A stretch of 11,321 nt of DNA from REEB426 sp964551975 (GTDB lineage: Bacteria > Actinomycetota > Actinomycetes > S36-B12), in the NCBI GenBank assembly GCA_964551975.1, contig CAZKFI010000071.1:1-11321 (forward strand), written 5' to 3'. Below, piece by piece: positions 1 through 5,873 of this stretch. The notes below the pieces were generated by a model that was given only the letters and a program-made list of their open reading frames with translations, searched no databases and was not told where the DNA came from. The position numbers and the translations under genes are program-made. Position 1 is the first letter of the stretch. Each line of letters starts with the position of its first letter.

Positions 1-54
1 TAGAGCGCTGCCTTTGCAAGGCAGAAGTCAGGGGTTCGAGTCCCCTAGCCTCCA
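1..54 (+). tRNA. tRNA-Ala (TGC), 5' end missing
   Basis: This is the 3' part of a tRNA cut by the window edge. The end of the D arm is followed by an anticodon stem CTGCC/GGCAG (8-12 with 20-24) around the loop TTTGCAA, which puts anticodon TGC at 15-17 (alanine). The T arm is AGGGG-TTCGAGT-CCCCT (30-46). The 3' acceptor strand AGCCTCC (47-53) is followed by discriminator A54. The next bases are CAG, so CCA is not fully encoded. A tRNA-Ala just before the cyclophilin gene is the usual arrangement near gyrA in Actinobacteria. Confidence 0.95.
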
Positions 55-133
55 CAGAATCCTCGACTACGACAGTGAGCTTGCTTGTGGGAATCCCCTC
101 AACACCCGACTACGCCCAGGACAGGATGACGAC

Positions 134-673
134 GTGTCAGAAAACACCACCACTCTCACCGCGACAATCCACACCAACCGAGGTGATGTCGACGTGATCT
201 TGTTCCCCGACCATGCGCCCAAGACGGTTCGAAACTTCACCGGACTTGCGGAAGGCCACCAGGAGTGGACCGATCCAAAGGCGCGTACCAAGACGACCCG
301 TCCGCTCTATGACGGCACGATCTTTCATCGGGTCATCCCCGGGTTCATGATCCAAGGCGGTGATCCACTCGGTACGGGTACCGGCGGTCCCGGGTACCGA
401 TTTGCCGATGAGTTCCACCCCGAACTCACCTTCGACCGCCCCTACCTACTGGCGATGGCGAATGCAGGGCCCGGCACGAACGGTTCGCAGTTCTTCATCA
501 CGGTGGCACCAACCGCCTGGCTGAATTTCAAGCACACCATTTTCGGTGAGGTTGCCAATCAGCGATCCCGTGACGTAGTGGACGTCATCGCAGGGGTACC
601 AACGGCCGCGCAGGATCGGCCAGTGGAAGACGTTGTCATTACCTCCATCGATGTGCATCGTCAAAGTTCATGA
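134..673 (+). CDS. ppiA: Cyclophilin-type peptidyl-prolyl cis-trans isomerase (PpiA), cytoplasmic
   Basis: This 179-residue protein catalyses cis-trans isomerisation of Xaa-Pro bonds during folding. Visible cyclophilin signatures are FHRVIPGFMIQGGDP (active-site Arg and Gln), the block LAMANAGPGTNGSQFFIT, and WLNFKHTIFGEV, which carries the Trp tied to cyclosporin binding in the family. No signal peptide or membrane segment is seen, so it is probably cytosolic. The frame stays open upstream into the tRNA, but the start is best placed at GTG 134: an AGGA at 123-126 lies 7 nt before it and the domain begins right afterwards. The length is normal for actinobacterial PpiA. It lies 30 bp before the rhomboid gene on the same strand, so co-transcription is plausible. 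Position between tRNA-Ala and the crgA region matches ppiA in Mycobacterium and Streptomyces. The call is secure; the exact start is an inference. Confidence 0.95.
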   Translation: MSENTTTLTATIHTNRGDVDVILFPDHAPKTVRNFTGLAEGHQEWTDPKARTKTTRPLYDGTIFHRVIPGFMIQGGDPLGTGTGGPGYRFADEFHPELTFDRPYLLAMANAGPGTNGSQFFITVAPTAWLNFKHTIFGEVANQRSRDVVDVIAGVPTAAQDRPVEDVVITSIDVHRQSS

Positions 674-685
674 GCCACATAAGCC

Positions 686-706
686 CACTGAGCCGGTGAC
701 TCAGTG
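686..706 (+). promoter_or_regulatory. Perfect 7-bp hairpin covering the rhomboid start codon
   Basis: CACTGAG (686-692) and CTCAGTG (700-706) are exact reverse complements separated by the 7-nt loop CCGGTGA. The right arm ends with the GTG (704-706) that starts the rhomboid gene, and the hairpin begins 12 nt after the ppiA stop. No T-run follows, so it is not a classical intrinsic terminator. It could limit initiation of the rhomboid gene in the joint transcript or protect the 3' end of ppiA mRNA. The repeat is directly seen; the role is inferred. Confidence 0.5.
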
Positions 707-1558
707 AGTGAACCATCGGTAACGCCGCAAGCGTGCCCGGAGCACCCTGACCGAACGACGTACATCAACTGCACTCGATGCGGTCGCCCCATCTGCCCAG
801 AATGCATGGTCGCCGCACCGGTCGGCTTCCAGTGCCCGGCCTGCGTGCGCGGGGCGAACGCAACCACTCGACAAGCCACCACGGTGGCCGGGGCCAGTCC
901 TATTGGCCGTCCCGTCGTCACATTCACCCTCATTGCGATCAACCTGGTTGTCTTTGGCTTGCAGTTCCTTGCTGGCATCGACCTCGTGGCAACGAATTTC
1001 GGGATGTGGCCGATGTCGATTGCTCTGGAGAACTCCTGGAGTCGGCTACTCACTAGTGCGTTCCTGCATGGCTCCTTCCTTCACATTGCCTTCAACATGT
1101 ACGTGCTCTTCACGCTTGGACCGAGTCTGGAGCGAATTCTTGGACACCTTCGCTTCACACTGCTGTATCTGGTGTCTGCGGTGGGGGGAGCGGTCGTGTC
1201 CTACCTGCTTTCGAATCCTCAGACGGTCTCAGTGGGTGCCAGCGGCGCGATCTTTGGACTCATGGGTGCGCTCGTGGTGGCTGGGCGCCGACTGCGCTAC
1301 GACATTCGGCAGGTGGTAATCCTGCTCGTTATCAACGTGGTGATCGGTTTCATCGCACCAGGTGTTGATTGGCGAGCACATCTTGGTGGTTTGATCACTG
1401 GCGCCGCAATGGCAGCCGTGCTCGTCTGGGTGCCACGGAAACACCGAGTGCTCTGGCAGGTAGTCGGCACCGCAGTGGTGCTCACCATCCTGGTCATGGT
1501 GACACTCTGGCGAACGGTGGAACTGCGTGACATGCTCATGCCCACTCTGGGGGCCTAG
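704..1558 (+). CDS. Rhomboid family intramembrane serine protease with N-terminal zinc-finger module
   Basis: This 284-residue integral membrane protein should cleave transmembrane substrates within the bilayer. Residues 11-47 form a Cys/His cluster (C11, H14, C23, C26, C31, C34, C44, C47) resembling a B-box-like zinc module, expected in the cytosol. Hydrophobic segments run from about residue 70 to 275. Rhomboid hallmarks are FLHGSFLHIAFN (H127 and N131, matching the oxyanion-side His and Asn of GlpG), the catalytic serine S180 in GASGAIFG, and the catalytic H226 in WRAHLGGLITG, so the Ser/His dyad is intact. GTG 704 is the only usable start before the Cys cluster, because a TGA lies five codons upstream in frame. 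No good Shine-Dalgarno is seen, and the start lies in a hairpin. Rhomboid next to cyclophilin also occurs in Streptomyces. The substrate is unknown. Confidence 0.93.
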   Translation: MSEPSVTPQACPEHPDRTTYINCTRCGRPICPECMVAAPVGFQCPACVRGANATTRQATTVAGASPIGRPVVTFTLIAINLVVFGLQFLAGIDLVATNFGMWPMSIALENSWSRLLTSAFLHGSFLHIAFNMYVLFTLGPSLERILGHLRFTLLYLVSAVGGAVVSYLLSNPQTVSVGASGAIFGLMGALVVAGRRLRYDIRQVVILLVINVVIGFIAPGVDWRAHLGGLITGAAMAAVLVWVPRKHRVLWQVVGTAVVLTILVMVTLWRTVELRDMLMPTLGA

Positions 1559-1631
1559 TCAGGCACTCTCACGCATGCGCGAGGAATAGGTACGGGTATT
1601 CAGCAATTGCGACGAAAGGGAGACAGTCGCC

Positions 1632-2810
1632 ATGGGGCATACACGCGATGCGGTCATCGTGGGAGCCATTCGTACACCGGTCGGCATAGGCAAACCGGGT
1701 AAAGGTTTGCTGAGTGGCCTGCACCCGGTAGACCTCTCTGCGCTGGTGATCGAAGCACTTCTGGATCACGTTGCCCTGGATCCACACCAGGTCGATGACG
1801 TGATCTGGGGATGTGTCTCCCAGGTGGGCGAGCAATCAGCCAACGTCGGCCGTAACGCCGCGTTAGCAGCCGGACTACCTGAATCCGTGCCAGGCGTCAC
1901 CGTCGATCGCCAATGCGGATCCAGCCAGCAGGCGGTGCACTTCGCCGCGGCAGCGGTGATCGCCGGGCACATGGACATCGTGATTGCAGGTGGCGTGGAA
2001 TCAATGTCGCGGGTACCGATGTTTTCCAATGCCGTTGGCGGCGATGGTCCATTTGGGCCGCGAATGCTCAGCCGATATGACAACGCTCTTGTCCCTCAGG
2101 GGATCAGCGCCGAACGCATTGCACAACAGTGGCAGCTCAGCAGGGCAGCGCTTGACGATCTCGCCTATGCATCACATCACCGAGCCGCCGCCGCAACCCG
2201 TGACGGTGAATTCACCGCCGAAATTCTTCCCGTCCTCGAACCTGGCGGTGGTCACGAGGTGGTCGTCACTGATCAGGGGATTCGACCCGACACCTCACCT
2301 GAGGCCCTTGCGAAACTCTCGCCTGCGTTTATTCCAGATGGTGTCGTTACTGCTGGAAATTCCTCGCAGATTTCCGATGGAGCAGCTGCACTCCTCGTTA
2401 CCACCTCTGAGCGTGCCACCGCGCTGGGCCTGACCCCACTGGCTCGGGTGCACAGCGTCGCCATGGCCGGCGTTGATCCAGTCATCATGTTGACCGGCCC
2501 CATTCCAGCAACCGCCAAGGTGCTCCAACGCGCCGGTCTCTCACTGGACGACATTGGCGCGTTCGAGATCAACGAGGCCTTCGCGAGTGTGATCGGCGCC
2601 TGGTTGGCCGAGACCGGGGCGGATCCCAAACTCGTGAATCCCTACGGCGGGGCCATCGCGCTCGGCCATCCGCTTGGTGCTTCAGGCGCCCGACTGATGA
2701 CAACCATGGTGCACGGCATGCAGCGCAGTGGGGCGCGCTTTGGCCTGCAGGCCATGTGTGAGGGCGGCGGCATGGCTAATGCCACGATCCTGGAGCGCCT
2801 AGGACCCTGA
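1632..2810 (+). CDS. Thiolase (acetyl-CoA acyltransferase / 3-ketoacyl-CoA thiolase family)
   Basis: At 392 residues this is a full-length thiolase, which cleaves 3-ketoacyl-CoA with CoA or condenses two acyl-CoAs in reverse. The N-terminal part shows RTPVGIGKPGKG. The acylated cysteine is C95 in VDRQCGSSQQA, followed by IVIAGGVESMSRVPM. The C-terminal part has NEAF (314-317), GGAIALGHPLGASGAR with H346, and the second catalytic cysteine C376 in MCEGGGMANATI. Both cysteines and the His are intact. The C-terminal CEGGG form and overall length resemble degradative FadA-type enzymes in fatty-acid or sterol beta-oxidation more than biosynthetic acetoacetyl-CoA thiolases; chain-length preference cannot be read from sequence. 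ATG 1632 is preceded by AAGGGAG (1616-1622). It lies 73 bp after the rhomboid gene and converges on crgA. No beta-oxidation partner is adjacent, and it is not a usual member of this locus. Confidence 0.93.
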   Translation: MGHTRDAVIVGAIRTPVGIGKPGKGLLSGLHPVDLSALVIEALLDHVALDPHQVDDVIWGCVSQVGEQSANVGRNAALAAGLPESVPGVTVDRQCGSSQQAVHFAAAAVIAGHMDIVIAGGVESMSRVPMFSNAVGGDGPFGPRMLSRYDNALVPQGISAERIAQQWQLSRAALDDLAYASHHRAAAATRDGEFTAEILPVLEPGGGHEVVVTDQGIRPDTSPEALAKLSPAFIPDGVVTAGNSSQISDGAAALLVTTSERATALGLTPLARVHSVAMAGVDPVIMLTGPIPATAKVLQRAGLSLDDIGAFEINEAFASVIGAWLAETGADPKLVNPYGGAIALGHPLGASGARLMTTMVHGMQRSGARFGLQAMCEGGGMANATILERLGP

Positions 2811-2846
2811 TGCCCGGCCGCGAGAACCAAGGTGACCGGTGACTTA

Positions 2847-2863
2847 TGTGGCGTCTGTGGCGT
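2847..2863 (+). repeat. Tandem 9-bp repeat TGTGGCGT(C/G)
   Basis: TGTGGCGT occurs at 2847-2854 and again at 2856-2863, separated by one base. The TGTGG core is shared with the reverse-strand DnaA box 24 bp further on. It may be a degenerate part of the same cluster or a chance repeat. Confidence 0.5.
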
Positions 2864-2886
2864 GAATAGCGTCAGCCCGACTGAAA

Positions 2887-2935
2887 TGTGGACAACGTGA
2901 GCCCGTATCCACAGGCTATCCCCAGGTGGGGAAAA
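2887..2935. promoter_or_regulatory. Cluster of DnaA-box-like sequences
   Basis: TGTGGACAA at 2887-2895 is the exact reverse complement of the actinobacterial DnaA box TTGTCCACA. GTATCCACA at 2905-2913 differs from TTATCCACA at one position. CTATCCCCA (2916-2924) and, on the opposite strand, TTTTCCCCA (2927-2935) each differ from common boxes at about two positions. The first two sites face each other. No AT-rich unwinding element is evident next to them. Given the locus, oriC should be only some kilobases to the left. These may bind or titrate DnaA rather than start replication; binding is inferred from motif match alone. Confidence 0.45.
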
Positions 2936-2968
2936 CTACAGCGGTGTGATTTGGGTCCGTGCTGAGGC

Positions 2969-3235
2969 TCAACGCCAGCGGGTGGAGAGGGCGAATCCCA
3001 CGATGATGAAGCCGAACCCAATGCCCACGTTGATGAGCGGGCTGAGGTCGCGCATGACCGGAACCTGGGCACCGGCGATATAGAAGACGACGATGTAGAG
3101 CATCCCGATGACGAAGCAGGCAACCATGGTGGGTGCCAGCCAGGCTGGGGAACCGATGCGTGCCACGCGGCGCTCCCCGGGCGCCGAAGGTCCCCGAAAT
3201 CCCAGCTCACGCTTACGCCCCTTGGACTCGGGCAT
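2969..3235 (-). CDS. crgA: Cell division protein CrgA
   Basis: This 88-residue protein belongs to the CrgA (UPF0233) family, small actinobacterial membrane proteins of the division site. In Mycobacterium the family member binds FtsZ, FtsI and FtsQ and helps recruit the septal peptidoglycan machinery; in Streptomyces it influences Z-ring formation and sporulation septation. Visible features are a basic N-terminus beginning MPESKGRKRE, a first membrane segment at about 31-53 after SPAWLAP, a short external loop, and a second segment at about 66-84 ending in the family-typical LSTRWR. The ATG at 3235 has a strong AGGAGG 4 nt upstream. The gene is transcribed away from pabA and converges on the thiolase gene. 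Length and both helices are normal for the family. Confidence 0.95.
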   Translation of the reverse strand: MPESKGRKRELGFRGPSAPGERRVARIGSPAWLAPTMVACFVIGMLYIVVFYIAGAQVPVMRDLSPLINVGIGFGFIIVGFALSTRWR

Positions 3236-3378
3236 GGCCCCTCCTCGTTCCTGTCGCTGTGATGTGCACGGCGACCTGTGAATTCCGACAATACCTGGCT
3301 GCAGTCACCCGGTGTACTGCGCGAGTCATCGTCATGGACACCTTGCGAGATCTGGTCCAGGGCTTCTAGGGGCAGCGA
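3236..3378. promoter_or_regulatory. Divergent crgA / pabA intergenic region, presumed promoters
   Basis: This 143-bp gap separates two divergent starts, so it must carry a promoter for each unless transcripts come from further away. For crgA a possible -10 on the minus strand is TATTGT, 17 bp after a poor TACACC. For pabA the candidate TGTACT on the plus strand lacks a good -35. No operator-like palindrome or hairpin stands out. The promoter function follows from gene layout; individual boxes are weak. Confidence 0.4.
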
Positions 3379-3984
3379 ATGGCGCACAATGGCGTGGTCA
3401 TGCCCCGAGTCCTTGTTGTCGACAACCGCGATTCCTTCGTGCACAACGTCGTCGACTACCTACGTCAGCTCCAGGCGGAGGTCGATGTCGTTGACGGCAC
3501 CGCGAAGCAGGATTCGGGTAACTGCACAGTCTCACCAGCAATGGCCCTGACTTACGACGGTCTGCTCCTGTCACCGGGACCCGGCACACCGGAGCAGGCG
3601 GTAACCAGTCGGCACCTGGTAGAGCAGGTCGATGTACCGATCCTTGGGATCTGCCTCGGGCATCAGGTTGTCGCGGTGTCCTTCGGTGCGATCGTCACAG
3701 GTGCACCTGAATTGGTTCACGGCGGAGCATCGAATGTCCTGCACGATGGACAGGGAGTATTCAAGGACCTACCGAATCCATTCACTGCTGGCCGCTACCA
3801 CTCATTGGCCGTAGATCCGGCGAGCGTGCCACCGGAACTCGAAGTCAGCGCTTGGACCACCGACGGGGTGATCATGGGGCTGCGACACCGGCAGCGACCC
3901 ATTGAAGGTGTGCAATTCCACCCGGAATCGATACTCACCGAGTCCGGGCACGACCTGCTGCACAACTGGCTAGCAACCCTGTGA
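3379..3984 (+). CDS. pabA: Class I glutamine amidotransferase of anthranilate / aminodeoxychorismate synthase (TrpG/PabA type)
   Basis: This 201-residue glutaminase subunit releases ammonia from glutamine for a chorismate-using partner: PabB (folate, p-aminobenzoate) or TrpE (tryptophan). The fold signatures are VLVVDNRDSFVHNVVDYL near the N-terminus, LLSPGPGTPEQA, the nucleophile C92 in GICLGHQVVAVSFGA, and H181 with E183 in GVQFHPES, giving an intact Cys-His-Glu triad. The start ATG 3379 has AGGGG six bases upstream; the in-frame ATG at 3400 has a weaker site. The partner synthase is not in the window. Orthologues at this position have been called trpG or pabA, and in many Actinobacteria one such subunit may serve both pathways. 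The family is certain; the pathway assignment is not. Confidence 0.9.
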   Translation: MAHNGVVMPRVLVVDNRDSFVHNVVDYLRQLQAEVDVVDGTAKQDSGNCTVSPAMALTYDGLLLSPGPGTPEQAVTSRHLVEQVDVPILGICLGHQVVAVSFGAIVTGAPELVHGGASNVLHDGQGVFKDLPNPFTAGRYHSLAVDPASVPPELEVSAWTTDGVIMGLRHRQRPIEGVQFHPESILTESGHDLLHNWLATL

Positions 3985-4022
3985 CGCAGTGATCAGTTCA
4001 CGCCACAGGATCTGACACACCT

Positions 4023-4052
4023 CCTGATGCGCCTGTGTGCTGAGTCATCAGG
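4023..4052. terminator. Inverted repeat between convergent pabA and pknB
   Basis: CCTGATG (4023-4029) and CATCAGG (4046-4052) are exact reverse complements separated by a 16-nt loop, with possible extra pairing of flanking CAC/GTG across a small bulge. It lies in the 97-bp gap where transcripts from both sides should end. There is no T-run on either strand, so it could be a weak bidirectional terminator or an mRNA 3' end stabiliser. The repeat is seen; the function is inferred. Confidence 0.3.
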
Positions 4053-4081
4053 TGAGTGACGGTCAGCGACTTCAGGTTGAC

Positions 4082-5866
4082 CTATGGAGTGGGTGCCGGC
4101 TCGGTAGGTGGCGGCAGTGGAGTGTCGGTAGGTCCGAATGTCGGTGGAGCCTCAGTGGGTACATCGGTCGGAACGACCGATGCGATGGACACCGTGATGG
4201 TGACCACAGAGCCACGCGGAAGCACCGAGCCGGCCTCGGGTGCTTGAGCCAGCACCGTGCCTGCGGGGGCCGAGCCGTCCTCCTGCTCCACCACCTGCAC
4301 CTGGAATCCAGCCTGGGTCAGGTCGGACAGCGCCTGCGCTTGTTCGAATCCGACGACATCCGGAACCTTCACCTGCCCGGACGCCACCGTGATGGAAACC
4401 TGCGATCCCGCCGCCACTTGAGTGCCTTCACTTGGATCCTGATCAAGGACGTAACCGGCTGGCTGCCCCGAACTTCGGTCCTTGATCGTGCCGAGCACCA
4501 GGTTGGCGTCCTCGAGGGCCACACGTGCCGCTTCGACTGAGGTCAGGCCAACGAGGTCAGGCACGGTGGACTGTTCCTGGCCCGTGCTCACGGTGACATT
4601 GACAGCTTGACCCTGCTCGAGGAGCTCACCTGCAGCTGGTTGCTGGGCGATGATCGTGCCACTGGGCCGCTCCGAGAATTGGGGTGTTTGTGCGCCCAGC
4701 GTCAACTGGAAATCGGCAAGTTCTGTCTGGGCCTGCTCGATCGTGAGTCCATCGAGGTTCGGCACCTGAACTCGATTCCCCGCTGCATCACCGAAGAGGA
4801 AACGTCCAATGAGCAGCGTTCCTGCGACGGCTGCGGCGATGGCGATGAGACTCACGATCCAGAATCCGGCACCACGACGACTTGATGGGGGTTTGCGGGA
4901 AGCCGCCTTACTCGCTCCGGCTGCCTCCAGTGGCGTCAACTGCGCAGTGCGATCCATCACCACGGTGGGCACCGCGGCGGTGACCTGGCCACCATCGAGG
5001 GCGCGTTCGATGTCAGCCCGGAACTCTGCTGCTGATTGATAGCGCTCATCGGGACGCTTGGCGAGGGCGTGGAGGACGATCGCATCAACCTCCGGCGGAA
5101 TACGCGGATCAATCTGAGAGGGCGGGGTCGGCATTTCTGATACATGTTGATAGGCGATGGCAACCGGTGAGTCACCTGTGAACGGGGGTTGACCGGTGAG
5201 GAGTTCGTAGAGCAGAACACCGGTCGAGTACAGGTCGCTGCGGGCATCGACGATCTCACCGCGTGCCTGCTCCGGTGAAAGGTACGCGGCCGTTCCCATC
5301 ACTGCAGATGCGGTGGTCATCGTGGTGCCGGCGTCGTTGATGGCGCGGGCAATCCCAAAGTCCATGACTTTGACATCGCCGGAGCGCGTGAGCATCACGT
5401 TGGCTGGCTTGATATCGCGATGGACGATGCCATGCCGATGCGCGTAATCCAGCGCGGCGAGGATCCCTGTGGTGATTTCTAGAGCCCGCTCGGGTAGCAG
5501 GCGCCGTCCCCGAGACAGCAACTGCCGCAAAGTCATGCCGTCGACGTACTCCATGACGATGTACGGCACGATCACGGGCTCAATGGATCGGTCATCCCCA
5601 CTGCCACCAGCGGCGAGTTCGTCTTCACCGGTGTCGTAGACCGCCACGATGTTGGGATGGTTGAGCGCTGCGGCCGATTGCGCCTCTCGACGGAACCGCA
5701 CCTGGAACGCTGGATCGCGGGCCAGATCCGCCCGCAGGATTTTGATGGCGACGCGCCGACCCAGGCGCAGATCTCGGCCTTCTCGAACCTCAGCCATACC
5801 ACCGCGGCCAATGACATCAGTGACCTCGTAGCGGTCACCAAGCATTCGACCCTGCGTGCCGCTCAT
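4082..5866 (-). CDS. pknB: Transmembrane serine/threonine protein kinase PknB with three PASTA domains
   Basis: This 594-residue Hanks-type kinase has its catalytic domain inside the cell and PASTA sensors outside, where family members bind muropeptides or lipid II and control wall growth and division. The kinase domain spans about 11-290: glycine loop IGRGGMAEV, K42 in VAIKIL, E61 of helix C, HRDIKPAN (D151, N156), DFG (169-171), SPE (197-199). T184 aligns with phosphosite T171 of mycobacterial PknB. A basic juxtamembrane stretch precedes a single helix (about 334-356). PASTA repeats lie at about 365-428, 433-496 and 499-561 (four in M. tuberculosis), followed by a Pro/Thr-rich tail of some 33 residues. 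ATG 5866 lies 7 bp after the pbpA stop. An in-frame ATG at 5845 with AGGG upstream, just before the conserved DRYEV, is a credible alternative. It is the last gene of the operon; no pknA accompanies it. Confidence 0.96.
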   Translation of the reverse strand: MSGTQGRMLGDRYEVTDVIGRGGMAEVREGRDLRLGRRVAIKILRADLARDPAFQVRFRREAQSAAALNHPNIVAVYDTGEDELAAGGSGDDRSIEPVIVPYIVMEYVDGMTLRQLLSRGRRLLPERALEITTGILAALDYAHRHGIVHRDIKPANVMLTRSGDVKVMDFGIARAINDAGTTMTTASAVMGTAAYLSPEQARGEIVDARSDLYSTGVLLYELLTGQPPFTGDSPVAIAYQHVSEMPTPPSQIDPRIPPEVDAIVLHALAKRPDERYQSAAEFRADIERALDGGQVTAAVPTVVMDRTAQLTPLEAAGASKAASRKPPSSRRGAGFWIVSLIAIAAAVAGTLLIGRFLFGDAAGNRVQVPNLDGLTIEQAQTELADFQLTLGAQTPQFSERPSGTIIAQQPAAGELLEQGQAVNVTVSTGQEQSTVPDLVGLTSVEAARVALEDANLVLGTIKDRSSGQPAGYVLDQDPSEGTQVAAGSQVSITVASGQVKVPDVVGFEQAQALSDLTQAGFQVQVVEQEDGSAPAGTVLAQAPEAGSVLPRGSVVTITVSIASVVPTDVPTEAPPTFGPTDTPLPPPTEPAPTP

Positions 5867-5873
5867 CGCTCCA

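Larger units (their letters stand above)
2811..2968. other. Intergenic region between convergent thiolase and crgA genes
   Basis: This 158-bp region has no coding potential. It holds a tandem TGTGGCGT repeat (2847-2863) and a cluster of DnaA-box-like 9-mers (2887-2935). A TCCCC-AGGT-GGGGA inverted repeat (2919-2932) is present, but a run of A follows it on the plus strand and no T-run follows it on the minus strand, so it does not look like a standard terminator. Both flanking genes end here, so it is unlikely to be a promoter for either. Confidence 0.6.

Noticed and set aside
14..133. N-terminal extension of the cyclophilin into the tRNA-Ala
   Set aside because: It would overlap the tRNA, the added residues show no cyclophilin similarity, and GTG 134 has a Shine-Dalgarno.
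661..1053. Open frame of 130 codons antisense to ppiA end and rhomboid
   Set aside because: It is antisense to two well-supported genes and shows no recognisable motif.
2919..2932. TCCCC-AGGT-GGGGA inverted repeat as terminator of the thiolase gene
   Set aside because: The stem has only 5 bp and a run of A follows it, not T. It overlaps DnaA-box-like sites, which may explain the symmetry.
2872..3444. 190-codon open frame on the minus strand across crgA and the crgA/pabA gap
   Set aside because: It overlaps crgA in another frame, runs into the pabA start, and has a composition typical of a shadow frame. crgA is clearly the real gene.
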